The position numbers and the translations under genes are program-made. Of a DNA stretch of 64,000 bases, positions 26,878 through 35,990 are shown piece after piece; position 1 is the first letter of the stretch, and every line of letters begins with the position of its first letter. The notes beneath the pieces were generated by a model that saw only the letters and a list, made by a program, of their open reading frames with translations, had not been told where the DNA came from and made no database searches. The stretch is from Parasphingopyxis algicola (GTDB lineage: Bacteria; Pseudomonadota; Alphaproteobacteria; Sphingomonadales; Sphingomonadaceae): contig NZ_CP051131.1 in the NCBI RefSeq assembly GCF_013378075.1, forward strand, positions 3,605,802-3,669,801. The letters run 5' to 3'.

Positions 26878-28098
26878 TCAGTCTGCCCAGTGACGGTAGT
26901 GCGGTATGATCGGTGAGCCCGGATGCACCAGTTCGAGTGCTTCGGGCATCATGGCAATCGCGCGATCGTTCGGCGCGTTGAGGAAGATCAGGATGCCGTC
27001 GCGCGTGTCGGTGTAGAAGTAGGAAATCGCGGCTTCGGACCAGTCGCTGCCGCCATGGCTGAGGATTTGATAGTCGCCATAATCGGCGACTTCCCAGCCG
27101 AGGCCATAGCCCTGCCGGTCCGGGCAGAGCGCCTCTTCCAGCTGCTCGCACATCACGAGGATCGATTCAGGCACGCTCCACTTTTCGACGAGCACGCTGT
27201 TCCGTTCGCGGAGAAATGCGGGCGTCAAATCCTCGCCGTTCATGGCCGAAATCAGGAAGCGGGCATGATCGGGCACGGTGATGCGCAGATCGTCCGCCGC
27301 CGACCATTCCCCTTCTTCGCGACACCAGCCCGACGGGCGGCAATAATGGCCGTGGAAAACGCCATCGTCACCGCGCGCGGTGACGATGTTGGCGAAGTTG
27401 CCCGCGCGGGCGCTCAGCGACGCGCCGTTCATTCCCAGCGGTTCGAACACCGTCTGGCGGACGAGCGTCTCGAAATCCTCTCCAAGCTTACGTTCGGCAA
27501 AGCGGGCGACATAGTCGAAGCCTTCGCCTGAATAACCGTAAGACGTGCCCGGCTCGAACAGGAAGCGCAGGGGCAAAGACGGGTTGAACCGCCAACCGTT
27601 GTTCTCGTCGAGAAACCGCCAGTTGGGAAAGCCCGTCGAATGCGTCAGCGCCATGCGCGGAGTGATCGCACGGGCATGAGAGCTGTCGGCGATATCGTCC
27701 TCGAGCCAGTGATCGGCCATCGGTTCGTCGAGCGACAACCGACCCCGTGCGGCGAGCCGCAATATGGTCTCCGCAGCGACCGTCTTGGTGATCGAGGCGA
27801 CATCGAACTGGGTGCGTTCGGAGGCCGGCACGCCGGGCGACTGCTCACCATAATAGCCGGTCCAGACCAGTTCGCCGTTCCGGATCACGCCGACACCCGC
27901 GGTGAGCACGCCATGCCGTTCAAGCAGTTCGGAAAAGCGGGCATCGTAGAGCGCGGCGCGTTCCGGACTGACCGGCGGAATCCGCTCATGTATAGAAACG
28001 ACCTCTGTCGCCGCAGGTTCTACGGGCGGCGATGCAGGCATGCATGCGGCCAAAAGCGTCAGCGAGATTAACGCCGCCAGAAAGTTCGGGACCGCCAT
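26878..28098 (-). CDS. Serine hydrolase, beta-lactamase-like (class C type) lipoprotein
   Basis: 406-residue lipoprotein: signal ending LLAAC, Cys19 as the lipidated residue. The SxxK motif is SITK (Ser102, Lys105) in FDVASITKTV, and YGYSGEGF gives the tyrosine motif (Tyr189). A third motif, HGGSDW, near 355 is as in esterase/DD-peptidase-type members. Such proteins hydrolyse esters or D-amino-peptides; a true beta-lactamase role is not shown. ATG 28098 follows AAAGG. It is tail-to-tail with putA, 9 bases apart. Confidence 0.82.
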   Translation of the reverse strand: MAVPNFLAALISLTLLAACMPASPPVEPAATEVVSIHERIPPVSPERAALYDARFSELLERHGVLTAGVGVIRNGELVWTGYYGEQSPGVPASERTQFDVASITKTVAAETILRLAARGRLSLDEPMADHWLEDDIADSSHARAITPRMALTHSTGFPNWRFLDENNGWRFNPSLPLRFLFEPGTSYGYSGEGFDYVARFAERKLGEDFETLVRQTVFEPLGMNGASLSARAGNFANIVTARGDDGVFHGHYCRPSGWCREEGEWSAADDLRITVPDHARFLISAMNGEDLTPAFLRERNSVLVEKWSVPESILVMCEQLEEALCPDRQGYGLGWEVADYGDYQILSHGGSDWSEAAISYFYTDTRDGILIFLNAPNDRAIAMMPEALELVHPGSPIIPHYRHWAD

Positions 28099-28200
28099 AT
28101 TGCTGCCTTTCGTCGGAATTTTCTCGCGATAACCGGCAATTACGGCGGATTTACGACATATGTCTAATTTCGGGTTCGGCTCTGCTACTGTAGAAGCGAC

Positions 28201-29370
28201 CTATTCGCCCGACGCGCCCCAGCCGCCTTCGGGGTAGGGCAGGATCATCTCGCCGTCGGGAGCGGCGGTGAAGGTCGTCTGGGTCGGATAGGCGAATTCG
28301 AGGCCCTCTTCGGCGAAGCGCTGGAAGATGGCGACGCCGACCGCGTGGCGCGCGTTATACACGATCTCATAATCGGCGCTCTCGACATCGAACTGGATTT
28401 CATAGTCGAGGCTGGAATCGCCGAAGCCGGTGAAGCCGGAGCGGACAAAACGATGGCCTTCGCCGTTGATGATGTCGCGCAGGATATCCGGAATGCGCTG
28501 CGCCTTGGCGGCATCGGTCTGATAGATTACGCCGACATTGAGGCTGATCCGCCGGCGGTTGAGCCGGGTGAGATTCTTGATCTCCTTGTCGAGGAGATTG
28601 GTGTTCGAAATGATCACTTCCTCGCCGCTCACCGAGCGCAGCCGCGTCGATTTGAGGCCGATCTGTTCGACGGTCGCGAAGGTGCCGTCATAGTTGATCG
28701 AATCGCCGACCTTGAACGGCTTGTCGAAGATGATCGACAGCGCCGCGAACAGGTCCGCAAAGATACCCTGGGCGGCAAGGCCGATGGCGATGCCGCCGAT
28801 GCCGAGACCGGCGACGAGGCCCGTGACGTCGACGTTCAGATTGTCGAGCACCACGATGCCCGCGATCGCGACGACGCCGAAGGTTACGAGCACGCGGATC
28901 AGCTTCATCGCGCTGCCCAACGCCTCGCTCGAATTTTCGTCGGTCTTGGTGCGGTGTTCGACGAAACCGAGAATGATCGAGCGCGCCCAGATCGCCGACT
29001 GGATGACCATGGCGATCGAGAAGAGGAAGCCGATCGAGCGGGCGATGAGGCCGGGCGCATCGGAGAAGACCGCGACGATTTCCAGCGCCAGCGCAATCAT
29101 GAACCATGTGCGGGTCTTCGCCATCGTCCGGCCGACCACCGATTGCCAGGTCTCGAGGCTCTTGTTGCGTTCGTACCAGTGGCGGCCATAGCGCCGCAGC
29201 CCGACGAGAATGAACACGATGACAGTTGCCACGCCGAGGCTGATCAGGATTTCCGCCGTATGCGTGTCGACCCAGATCAGGCCGTCGTTCCAGAGTTTCT
29301 GGAGACGTTCAGTGACGTTCATGTCGATGATGTCGGGGACCACGTCCACCGCGGGTGCAGGTTCGCTCAT
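28201..29370 (-). CDS. Mechanosensitive ion channel, MscS family
   Basis: 389-residue inner-membrane channel releasing solutes after osmotic downshock. Helices at about 40-60, 90-110 and 115-135 lead to the pore region with VDVTGLVAGLGIGGIAIGLA and the IFADLFAALSIIFDKPFKVG segment, then a cytoplasmic vestibule (IISNTNLLDKEIKNLTRLNR). The start ATG 29368-29370 gives MSEPAPAVDVV. It is the last leftward gene before a short gap; the topoisomerase IB gene lies upstream in the same direction, not tightly linked. Confidence 0.87.
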   Translation of the reverse strand: MSEPAPAVDVVPDIIDMNVTERLQKLWNDGLIWVDTHTAEILISLGVATVIVFILVGLRRYGRHWYERNKSLETWQSVVGRTMAKTRTWFMIALALEIVAVFSDAPGLIARSIGFLFSIAMVIQSAIWARSIILGFVEHRTKTDENSSEALGSAMKLIRVLVTFGVVAIAGIVVLDNLNVDVTGLVAGLGIGGIAIGLAAQGIFADLFAALSIIFDKPFKVGDSINYDGTFATVEQIGLKSTRLRSVSGEEVIISNTNLLDKEIKNLTRLNRRRISLNVGVIYQTDAAKAQRIPDILRDIINGEGHRFVRSGFTGFGDSSLDYEIQFDVESADYEIVYNARHAVGVAIFQRFAEEGLEFAYPTQTTFTAAPDGEMILPYPEGGWGASGE

Positions 29371-29397
29371 GGGGTCTGCCCTTAATACGGCGGCGCC

Positions 29398-30375
29398 CTA
29401 ATTGTCGAGCAAAGCGATCAACCCGCGCTCGTGCCGCGAGAGATATTTGGTCTTGGGTGGCAGCAGCAGATCGCCGAAATAATCCGCGGCGTCCGACTTG
29501 CAGAGTTCGACAAGCTCGGGATGGACATAGGATCTCCGGCTGATCGCGGGCGTATTGCCGAGCATCTCCGCCACCGGTTCCAGCATCTCGGTCAAGGTGA
29601 TGGCTTTGTCGCCGGCTTCGGCGAGGATTTTGAAAGCGAGTGCGCTCGCCCCCCATGTTCGGAAATGCTTCGCGGTAAACTCCCCGCCCATAGCGTCACG
29701 GATATAGTCATTGACGTCGCTCGATCCGATCGGACGGCGTTCGCCATCCGCATCGATATATTGGAACAGCGCCTGTCCGGGCAGATCCTGACATCGGCGA
29801 ACCATGCGCGCGAGGCTCCCGTCGTTGATCGCGACGCGCCGCTCCTTGCCGGACTTGGCCCGATATTCGAGCTGCACCCGGGTTCGGCCGACTTCGACAT
29901 GGCGTTCGCGAAGCGTCGTTGCGCCGAAGCTCTTGTTGGTTTTCGTATAGCTACGATTGCCAATCCGGACCTTTCCGAGGTCGAGCAGGCGGACCACGGC
30001 GGCCAGCACCGCATCGCGGTCGAGCGACGTCGCTTCCATGTCGCTTGCGACGCGCGCGCGGACCAGCGGCAGTTTGCGCCCGAATTCTATGCACCGCTCA
30101 TATTTCTCGGTTTCGCGCTGCGCACGGAATTCCGCACGATAGCGATATTGCTTGCGGTCCTTTTCATCATAGCCGGTCGCTTGGATATGGCCGTGCGGCG
30201 ATGGACACAGCCAGACGTCGCGCCAGGCCGGGGGAACGCCCAGCGCGTTCAGCCGATCGGTCTCCGCCCGGTTCGCGATCTTGGAACCGTCCGGCGCCGT
30301 GTAGCTCCACCCCTTGCCATGTCTGCGCCGCGTGATGCCGGGCAGATCGTCGTCCACATAGACAATTTTCGACAT
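29398..30375 (-). CDS. DNA topoisomerase IB
   Basis: Relaxes supercoiled DNA by a 3'-phosphotyrosyl intermediate. 325 residues with the poxvirus-like plan: GKGWSYTAPDG, PPAWRDVWLCPSPHGHIQAT, catalytic Arg141 in IGNRSYTKTNKSFGATTLR, KHFRTWGAS with Arg239 and nucleophile Tyr283 in SRRSYVHPEL. ATG 30373-30375 has GAAGGAA; a frame start at 30450 is rejected. Divergent from the DJ-1/PfpI gene, about 130 bases away. Bacterial type IB enzymes like this are non-essential; their role is not settled. Confidence 0.9.
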   Translation of the reverse strand: MSKIVYVDDDLPGITRRRHGKGWSYTAPDGSKIANRAETDRLNALGVPPAWRDVWLCPSPHGHIQATGYDEKDRKQYRYRAEFRAQRETEKYERCIEFGRKLPLVRARVASDMEATSLDRDAVLAAVVRLLDLGKVRIGNRSYTKTNKSFGATTLRERHVEVGRTRVQLEYRAKSGKERRVAINDGSLARMVRRCQDLPGQALFQYIDADGERRPIGSSDVNDYIRDAMGGEFTAKHFRTWGASALAFKILAEAGDKAITLTEMLEPVAEMLGNTPAISRRSYVHPELVELCKSDAADYFGDLLLPPKTKYLSRHERGLIALLDN

Positions 30376-30506
30376 CTCATTTCCTTCAGGGGCGGCGATG
30401 CGTGCCGATCTCTGTGCCAACGCGGAGCGGCGCGGCGTGTTCCGGAACAATTACAGTGAGATGCCGGTTTATAGAATATGTGCAGTTCAACCGATGGAGA
30501 CTCGAT

Positions 30507-31067
30507 ATGTCCAAGCCGATAGACCAAGCCAGTATCCTCATTCTCGCCAGCGACGGGTTCGAATTCTCCGAACTCACCGAACCGCGCGACACGTTGATCG
30601 AAAAAGGCGCGCGGGTGACGGTCGCCGCACCGGGCCTCGAACCGATCGCCGGGGAATCGGGCGGCGAGATCAAGGGCCGGATCCAGCCCAACACCACGCT
30701 CGACAAACCCGAGGCGGCCGATTTCGATGCACTGTTGTTGCCGGGCGGACAGCGTAATCCGGACAATCTGCGGATCGAGGAGGATGCGATCCGGCTGATC
30801 AAGGATTTTGCCGATCAGGGCAAACCGATCGCCGCCATCTGTCACGCGCCCTGGCTGCTGGTCGAAGCCGATCTTCTGCGCGGCAAGACCGCGACGAGCT
30901 GGCCCTCGCTCCGGACCGACCTGCGCAACGCGGGCGCCAATGTGGTCGACCGGGAGGTGGCCGTGGACGGCAATATCATTACGAGCCGGAATCCGGACGA
31001 CATCCCGGCATTTACCCAGGCGCTGATCGATGCCGTGGAGAATGTCGGCGAGGCCGTCCCCGCCTGA
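30507..31067 (+). CDS. DJ-1/PfpI-family type 1 glutamine amidotransferase-like protein
   Basis: 186-residue cytoplasmic protein. The family motif IAAICHAPWLLVEAD contains the reactive Cys; ASDGFEFSELTEPRDTL and LLLPGGQRNPDNLR are the usual glutamine-binding-like loops, matching PfpI/YhbO-type proteins that act as proteases or deglycases under stress. ATG 30507 follows GGAG; the longer reading upstream has no support. It stops 0 bases before the convergent acyltransferase gene. Confidence 0.82.
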   Translation: MSKPIDQASILILASDGFEFSELTEPRDTLIEKGARVTVAAPGLEPIAGESGGEIKGRIQPNTTLDKPEAADFDALLLPGGQRNPDNLRIEEDAIRLIKDFADQGKPIAAICHAPWLLVEADLLRGKTATSWPSLRTDLRNAGANVVDREVAVDGNIITSRNPDDIPAFTQALIDAVENVGEAVPA

Positions 31068-32159
31068 TCAGGCTGTTTGGGCCTTGCGCCCAAGCAAAAG
31101 ATCGAATCGCCGGTTCAGCATCCGCTGGGCCGGCCGTTCGACGATGTGATAGAGCAGCATCGAGACGATCAGGGTCAGCGCGAGGAAACCCGCGAGGCCA
31201 GCCGTTCCGATCTGGCCGCTACCGTCGACGAACAAGAGCTTGAACAGAACGAACAGCAGGAAATGGACGAGATAGGTCGCGTAGCTTATCTCGCCTAGAT
31301 AATGCAGGGGACGGGCGGCCAGCGGATTGCGCGCCCGGTTCGCGGTCAGTGCGGCGGCGAGAAGCAGGCCGGAAAAGGCGAGGGGGACGGCGATCGTTTC
31401 CGGCAGGAGACCGGCAAGCGCAAGCCCGCCCGGTACCATGCCGCACGCCAGTATGAGCGCCGCCGTACCGGCCGGGCGCTCGCGCCAGCGCAGCCAGAGC
31501 GCGCACAGGATCGTTCCGATCGCGAACTGGATGAGACAGCGCACAAGGCCGGTTCGGGGAATATCGCTGTCGAGGATCGGTGCGTCCATCGCGACGAAAT
31601 ATCCGTGCAGTGCGAGCGCCAGCAATCCGATCAGCGCGAGCAGCACCGGCGTCGACAGGGCGCGCCAGTCGGTGCCGAGCGCGATCAGCGGAAACAGCAG
31701 ATAGGCGGCCATTTCGACGCTGATCGACCAGGCCGGGTCGTTCCAGCTCAGCGCGTTCGTAAGGCCCCAATTCTGGATGAGGAGCAGGTGGAGCGGCAGT
31801 TCGTGAAACGGATAGCTTTCGGGACTGGCGCGGCCGGTTGCCGCGAGAAGCAGGGCGAACAGGACGGCGCCGCACAGGATGACGAAATGGAGCGGGTAGA
31901 TCCGCGCGAAGCGGCGCGCGAAAAAGCGCGGAAGAGCGGCCACGCCGTTCCCGGCGATGCGGTCGCGATAGCTGAGCCAGATCACGAAACCCGACAAAAG
32001 GAAGAAGAAATCGACGGCTAGATAGCCCTTGGACATGATCTGGATCACCGGCGGCGGCAGCAGATCCACCGTCGATACGCGCACATGATAGAGCACGACA
32101 TACCAGGCGGCGATGCCGCGCAGCGACGTGAGCGCCGCCAGATCGGGCTTGGCCGTCAT
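31068..32159 (-). CDS. Acyltransferase 3 family membrane protein
   Basis: 363-residue polytopic enzyme that would O-acetylate a sugar in exopolysaccharide. ALTSLRGIAAWYVVLYHVRV with its His, the YLAVDFFFLLSGFVIWLSY helix and repeated hydrophobic spans fit Pfam Acyl_transf_3. The ATG at 32157-32159 overlaps the ligase stop by 4 bases, so the two are co-translated. Its place after an exosortase-A-type ligase agrees with modification of a secreted polysaccharide. Confidence 0.83.
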   Translation of the reverse strand: MTAKPDLAALTSLRGIAAWYVVLYHVRVSTVDLLPPPVIQIMSKGYLAVDFFFLLSGFVIWLSYRDRIAGNGVAALPRFFARRFARIYPLHFVILCGAVLFALLLAATGRASPESYPFHELPLHLLLIQNWGLTNALSWNDPAWSISVEMAAYLLFPLIALGTDWRALSTPVLLALIGLLALALHGYFVAMDAPILDSDIPRTGLVRCLIQFAIGTILCALWLRWRERPAGTAALILACGMVPGGLALAGLLPETIAVPLAFSGLLLAAALTANRARNPLAARPLHYLGEISYATYLVHFLLFVLFKLLFVDGSGQIGTAGLAGFLALTLIVSMLLYHIVERPAQRMLNRRFDLLLGRKAQTA

Positions 32160-33550
32160 GTTTCGGCGCGCATGGCCGGCGAGAGCCGGGGCGTGCCGGA
32201 TTCGCCGAGCGTCTCGCTCAGCGGTTTGAATCCGTCGCGTTTGCGGATGCGCGCCAGATAGGTGTCGAGACCGATCTGCACCGAGAGCAGCATGAGGACG
32301 AACGGCTGATAGGCGATGCCGACGAACAGCGCGCCGACCAGATAGATGATCTGGGCATGTTGCAGCGCGGTTGCGAGCGGCGAGACCCATTCATAGCCCG
32401 GCGGCGCCCTTTCGCCGCGATACCGGCGGCGCAGCCATTCCATGCGCAGGACTCCGATCCCCTGGATCAGCAGCCATAACCCGAGTCCGATCCATCCCTG
32501 TTCGCCGAGCATCTCGAAATAGGCCGAGTGATAGGCGCGCGCCCGGTCGGTCATGAAGCGGCGGTGGACCGTCGTCGCGCCGCCGGACTCGGTCGCTTCG
32601 GTCGTGTAATAGGCGAAGCTGTTGCCGCGATAGGCGTCGAATCCGCCGCCCAGCGGGTTCTCCTGGACATAATCGAGCGTCCAGAGCCAGACGGCGACGC
32701 GCGTGCTCGCGGATTCATCGGCCTGGAAGGTCCGGATCGTTCCCATGCGCTCGGCAAAGGCGGTGGGCAGCAACGGCAGCGCGATGAGGCCGCCCAGCGC
32801 CGCGCCCGCAATGAACAGGCCGCGCCGCTTCGTGTCCCGCAATATCAGCATGGCGAGCACGGCGATGCAGACCAGGCCGGTCCGCGCCTGAGTTCCGATC
32901 GGGGTGAGCAGGCAGGCGAAGACCAGCGCATAGCAGAATAGCGAGACCTTCCAGTCGGGCCGGAAGACCGTGCCGTATTTCGTGAAATAGAGGATGACCG
33001 GGATCATCATGATCGCGACCGTGGACAAGGTCGAATCCTCGTAAAGGCCGCTATTATTGTCGACCATCATCGCGAAGCTGCCATAGCCGCTACCGCCGGC
33101 CACGGTCTTGATGCCGGCGCCGATGACGATGGCGGCGAGCGAGAGGGTCATGAACAGCAGGACGGTCTCGATCCTCAGCTTGGTTCGCAAGGTCAGCGGC
33201 AGGAAGATGGCGAAGACCATCGCCTTCCAGACCCAGTCCCATTTCTCGAAGGCCTCGACCTGGAATTCGGCGATGTAGTAGGCGGTGAGGCCGCAATAGA
33301 CGAGCAGCAGCGCCATCAATATCTGCCGGGGCGCGATGCGCACATCGTCCTTGCGGTCGGTGATCACCCATCCGAGGATCGCGAGCGCGAACATCAGCAA
33401 GGACACCGGGACGTCGCCGAGTGGCCCATAGGCGAGGCGCTGCGGCGAGACGATGTCGATATAGATATAGCCGAGGATGAAGATAAACGGCCGGCGCAGG
33501 CCGAGTATCAGCAGGGATCCCAGAAAACCGGCAAGGCCGAGATCACGCAT
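32156..33550 (-). CDS. O-antigen-ligase-like protein, exosortase A-system type
   Basis: 464-residue multi-pass protein of the putative O-glycosylation ligase/Wzy family that accompanies exosortase A (family I know as TIGR03097). The start MRDLGLAGFLGSLLILGLRR and GYIYIDIVSPQRLAYGPLG are highly typical; many helices flank a large periplasmic loop carrying GGFDAYRGNSF. ATG 33548-33550 has a GGGGGAG site 10 bases upstream; the ATG at 33557-33559 sits too close. The tiny gene at 33543-33716 overlaps its start by 8 bases. Confidence 0.83.
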   Translation of the reverse strand: MRDLGLAGFLGSLLILGLRRPFIFILGYIYIDIVSPQRLAYGPLGDVPVSLLMFALAILGWVITDRKDDVRIAPRQILMALLLVYCGLTAYYIAEFQVEAFEKWDWVWKAMVFAIFLPLTLRTKLRIETVLLFMTLSLAAIVIGAGIKTVAGGSGYGSFAMMVDNNSGLYEDSTLSTVAIMMIPVILYFTKYGTVFRPDWKVSLFCYALVFACLLTPIGTQARTGLVCIAVLAMLILRDTKRRGLFIAGAALGGLIALPLLPTAFAERMGTIRTFQADESASTRVAVWLWTLDYVQENPLGGGFDAYRGNSFAYYTTEATESGGATTVHRRFMTDRARAYHSAYFEMLGEQGWIGLGLWLLIQGIGVLRMEWLRRRYRGERAPPGYEWVSPLATALQHAQIIYLVGALFVGIAYQPFVLMLLSVQIGLDTYLARIRKRDGFKPLSETLGESGTPRLSPAMRAET

Positions 33551-33716
33551 GGGGCGCATTCTCCCCCTGATCGTCGGCGATCGGGCGGCCGAGCAGATCG
33601 GTGCGGCGCGGACCGCCCCGGGCCGCGTCGTCGTCCAGATCGGGCCGGGACATCAGCCGCCAGGCTACGATGAGCATCAGCCCATGGCTCACCGCTAGCG
33701 AAAAAATATCGATCAT
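33543..33716 (-). CDS. 57-residue membrane peptide overlapping the exosortase-type ligase
   Basis: Too short for usual thresholds but well formed: an N-terminal helix (MIDIFSLAVSHGLMLIVAW), then a charged linker (RLMSRPDLDDDAARGG) and a polar tail ending GENAPHA. Start ATG 33714-33716; stop TGA 33543-33545 overlaps the ligase ATG by 8 bases, so translation is coupled. It fits the slot where small unnamed proteins occur in exosortase A exopolysaccharide clusters. Role unknown; a membrane assembly factor is possible. Confidence 0.6.
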   Translation of the reverse strand: MIDIFSLAVSHGLMLIVAWRLMSRPDLDDDAARGGPRRTDLLGRPIADDQGENAPHA

Positions 33717-33811
33717 TGGCTGTTTTCCGGCTCCCGGGCACGACGCCTCACCGTCCCATTACCAGCCCAGCGGTTAGCAGCGCGTTAAGCAGTTTGTGCG
33801 AAGAGCGTGGC

Positions 33812-35014
33812 ATGCGGATCCTGCATGTTCTCGACCATTCGATGCCGCTGCACAGCGGATACAGCTTTCGGACGCGCGCGATCCTGAAAGCGCAAATCGC
33901 GCGCGGCTGGGACGTGGCGGGCGTGACGGGATCGCGTCACACGATGGACGGCCCCGATATCGAGGCGGTCGACGGGCTGACTTTCTACCGGACGCCCGCG
34001 CCCGAAACCATGGCGACGCCGCTGCGCGAGTGGCGGGAAATCGCGCTGCTCGCGGATCGGATCGGCGAAGTCGTGGACGAATGGAAACCAGACCAGCTAC
34101 ACGTGCATTCGCCGGTGTTGAATGCGATGGCCGCGCTGCGCGTTGCGCGCCGCCGAGGCTTGCCGCTGCTGTACGAAATCCGCGCCTTTTGGGAGGACGC
34201 CGCGGTCGGCAACGGTACCGGCAGCGTCAATTCGGCTCGCTACTGGCTGACCCGGATATTCGAAACCCATGCGGCCAACCAGGCCGACGCCGTGGCCGTG
34301 ATCTGCGAGGGGCTGAAACAGGATATGATTCGCCGCGGCGTCGACGGCGAAAAGATCATCGTTGCGCCCAACGGCGTCGATATGGACCTGTTCGGCGATC
34401 CGTCACCGGCCGATACTGAACTGGCGTTGTCGCTTGGCCTCGAAAGCAAGGAAGTCGTCGGCTTCGTCGGCAGTTTCTACGATTATGAAGGGCTCGACGA
34501 TCTGATCGCGGCCATGCCCCGGCTCGTTTCACAACGTCCGGATGCTCATCTGCTGCTGGTGGGCGGCGGACCTATGGACAGCAAACTCCGTGCACAGGCA
34601 GCGCAATCGGTCCTGGTCGAGCACATCCATTTCACCGGCCGCGTGCCGCACCAGGAGGTCGAGCGCTATTACGGCCTGATCGACATCCTCGCTTATCCGC
34701 GCAAGAAGATGCGGCTGACCGACCTGGTGACGCCGCTCAAGCCGCTCGAGGCCATGGCGCAGAAGCGCCTCGTCGCGGCGTCCGATGTCGGCGGCCATCG
34801 CGAATTGATCGAAGACGGGGTGACCGGCACGCTTTTCGCGCCGGATGACCCCGATGCGCTTGCTGCCGCCCTTGCCGACATGTTCGCTCATCGCGAAACT
34901 TGGGAGGAGCGGCGCGTGGCGGCCCGCAAATTCGTCGAACGCGATCGTAACTGGTCGTCAAACATTTCTCGTTATGCCCCTGTTTACCAAAAACTCACCG
35001 GCAAGGCGGTTTAG
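33812..35014 (+). CDS. Glycosyltransferase, exosortase A-associated (GT4 type)
   Basis: 400-residue GT-B fold enzyme that adds a sugar to the growing exopolysaccharide. It opens MRILHVLDHSMPLHSGYSFR, the near-invariant start of the PEP-CTERM/exosortase A-associated transferase family (TIGR04063). The GT4 donor-binding core is present: VGFVGSFYDYEGLDDLI, LLLVGGGPM, and PLKPLEAMAQKRLVAASDVGGHRELI. ATG 33812; weak AAGAG site. Divergent from the ligase, sharing a 95-base control region. Confidence 0.87.
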   Translation: MRILHVLDHSMPLHSGYSFRTRAILKAQIARGWDVAGVTGSRHTMDGPDIEAVDGLTFYRTPAPETMATPLREWREIALLADRIGEVVDEWKPDQLHVHSPVLNAMAALRVARRRGLPLLYEIRAFWEDAAVGNGTGSVNSARYWLTRIFETHAANQADAVAVICEGLKQDMIRRGVDGEKIIVAPNGVDMDLFGDPSPADTELALSLGLESKEVVGFVGSFYDYEGLDDLIAAMPRLVSQRPDAHLLLVGGGPMDSKLRAQAAQSVLVEHIHFTGRVPHQEVERYYGLIDILAYPRKKMRLTDLVTPLKPLEAMAQKRLVAASDVGGHRELIEDGVTGTLFAPDDPDALAAALADMFAHRETWEERRVAARKFVERDRNWSSNISRYAPVYQKLTGKAV

Positions 35015-35017
35015 GAC

Positions 35018-35986
35018 ATGAACATGAACTTGGACGCGATCAGAAATGGTGTTTCACTGCCCGATCTGGCTGCGAAACTTCCGAAAATCCCGACTGCGTC
35101 GGCGGTTTCCGGGCTCATCGTCGCCGCGTTGATCCTGATGACGCCCAATCCGTGGTTCGAGGCCTTTATCGTCGAAACCGGACTGCCCGGGCTCGTGAGC
35201 GCGGCCGAACCGCCGCTTGGCGCGCGGGCGCGGATCGTGTTCGCGCTGATCGCCGCACTCATCGTGACGCTCGGCGCCTGGATCGCGCTGATCGCGATTG
35301 TGGGCCGCAAATTGCGCGCCGGGACCCGTTTCGCGATGCCGGATGAGGAGGGCGAAGACGAGTTGTCGGGCCGCGCTCGGTCGCTGCGACGCGCCGATGC
35401 TCATCCCGACGCTCCGTATCGCCGCCCAATCATGGCCGAAGATGATCTCGGGACACCGCTCGATCTCGTGACGGTTGCGCCGGATGATGCCGATGAGTCC
35501 ACCGATGATTTCGATGCGCTCGATCTCGGCGAAGTGGCCGAAATCGTCGAAGACGATCCGCCGACAGTCGCAGCCGATGAACCCGTCGCGGCCACTCCGG
35601 AAGACGATACAATTGCCGGGACAGCCGATCCCGCCGAGGAGGAACCGGCCGCTTCCGAGCCGGTGTTCGAGATTCCGCTACCCCGGCGCGATCGCGATGA
35701 CGCCGTGCCCTCGGATACGACGATCGAGCCGGCCGTCGAGCCCGTGCCCCGCGCCGCTCGGGCGACGTCCTCTCCGGACGCGCGAACCGAGCTCGCCGAG
35801 CTCGTCGCCCGACTGGAAGCGGGGCTGGAACGGAAGAAAACGGTCAAAGAACGTCGCAACCAGGCGGAAGCGCGTCCGGCGGAAAATGTCACGCCGCATC
35901 CCCAGGCCCGGCGTGCGGACGACCATGACGCCGCTTTGCGCCAAGCGCTCAGCGCGCTGCAACAGGTTGCGGGGAAGGGCGGCTGA
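35018..35986 (+). CDS. Acidic two-helix membrane protein, unknown function
   Basis: 322-residue protein with helices at about 28-48 and 70-95 (RIVFALIAALIVTLGAWIALI), then a strongly acidic, low-complexity cytoplasmic or periplasmic stretch (DDADESTDDFDALDLGEVAE and many Asp/Glu/Pro) and a basic C-terminal helix (LAELVARLEAGLERKKT). Starts 3 bases after the glycosyltransferase stop (ATG 35018, or 35024 with a better-spaced AGGA), so they share a transcript. No family recognised; proximity suggests a polysaccharide export or scaffold role. Confidence 0.6.
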   Translation: MNMNLDAIRNGVSLPDLAAKLPKIPTASAVSGLIVAALILMTPNPWFEAFIVETGLPGLVSAAEPPLGARARIVFALIAALIVTLGAWIALIAIVGRKLRAGTRFAMPDEEGEDELSGRARSLRRADAHPDAPYRRPIMAEDDLGTPLDLVTVAPDDADESTDDFDALDLGEVAEIVEDDPPTVAADEPVAATPEDDTIAGTADPAEEEPAASEPVFEIPLPRRDRDDAVPSDTTIEPAVEPVPRAARATSSPDARTELAELVARLEAGLERKKTVKERRNQAEARPAENVTPHPQARRADDHDAALRQALSALQQVAGKGG

Positions 35987-35990
35987 GCCT

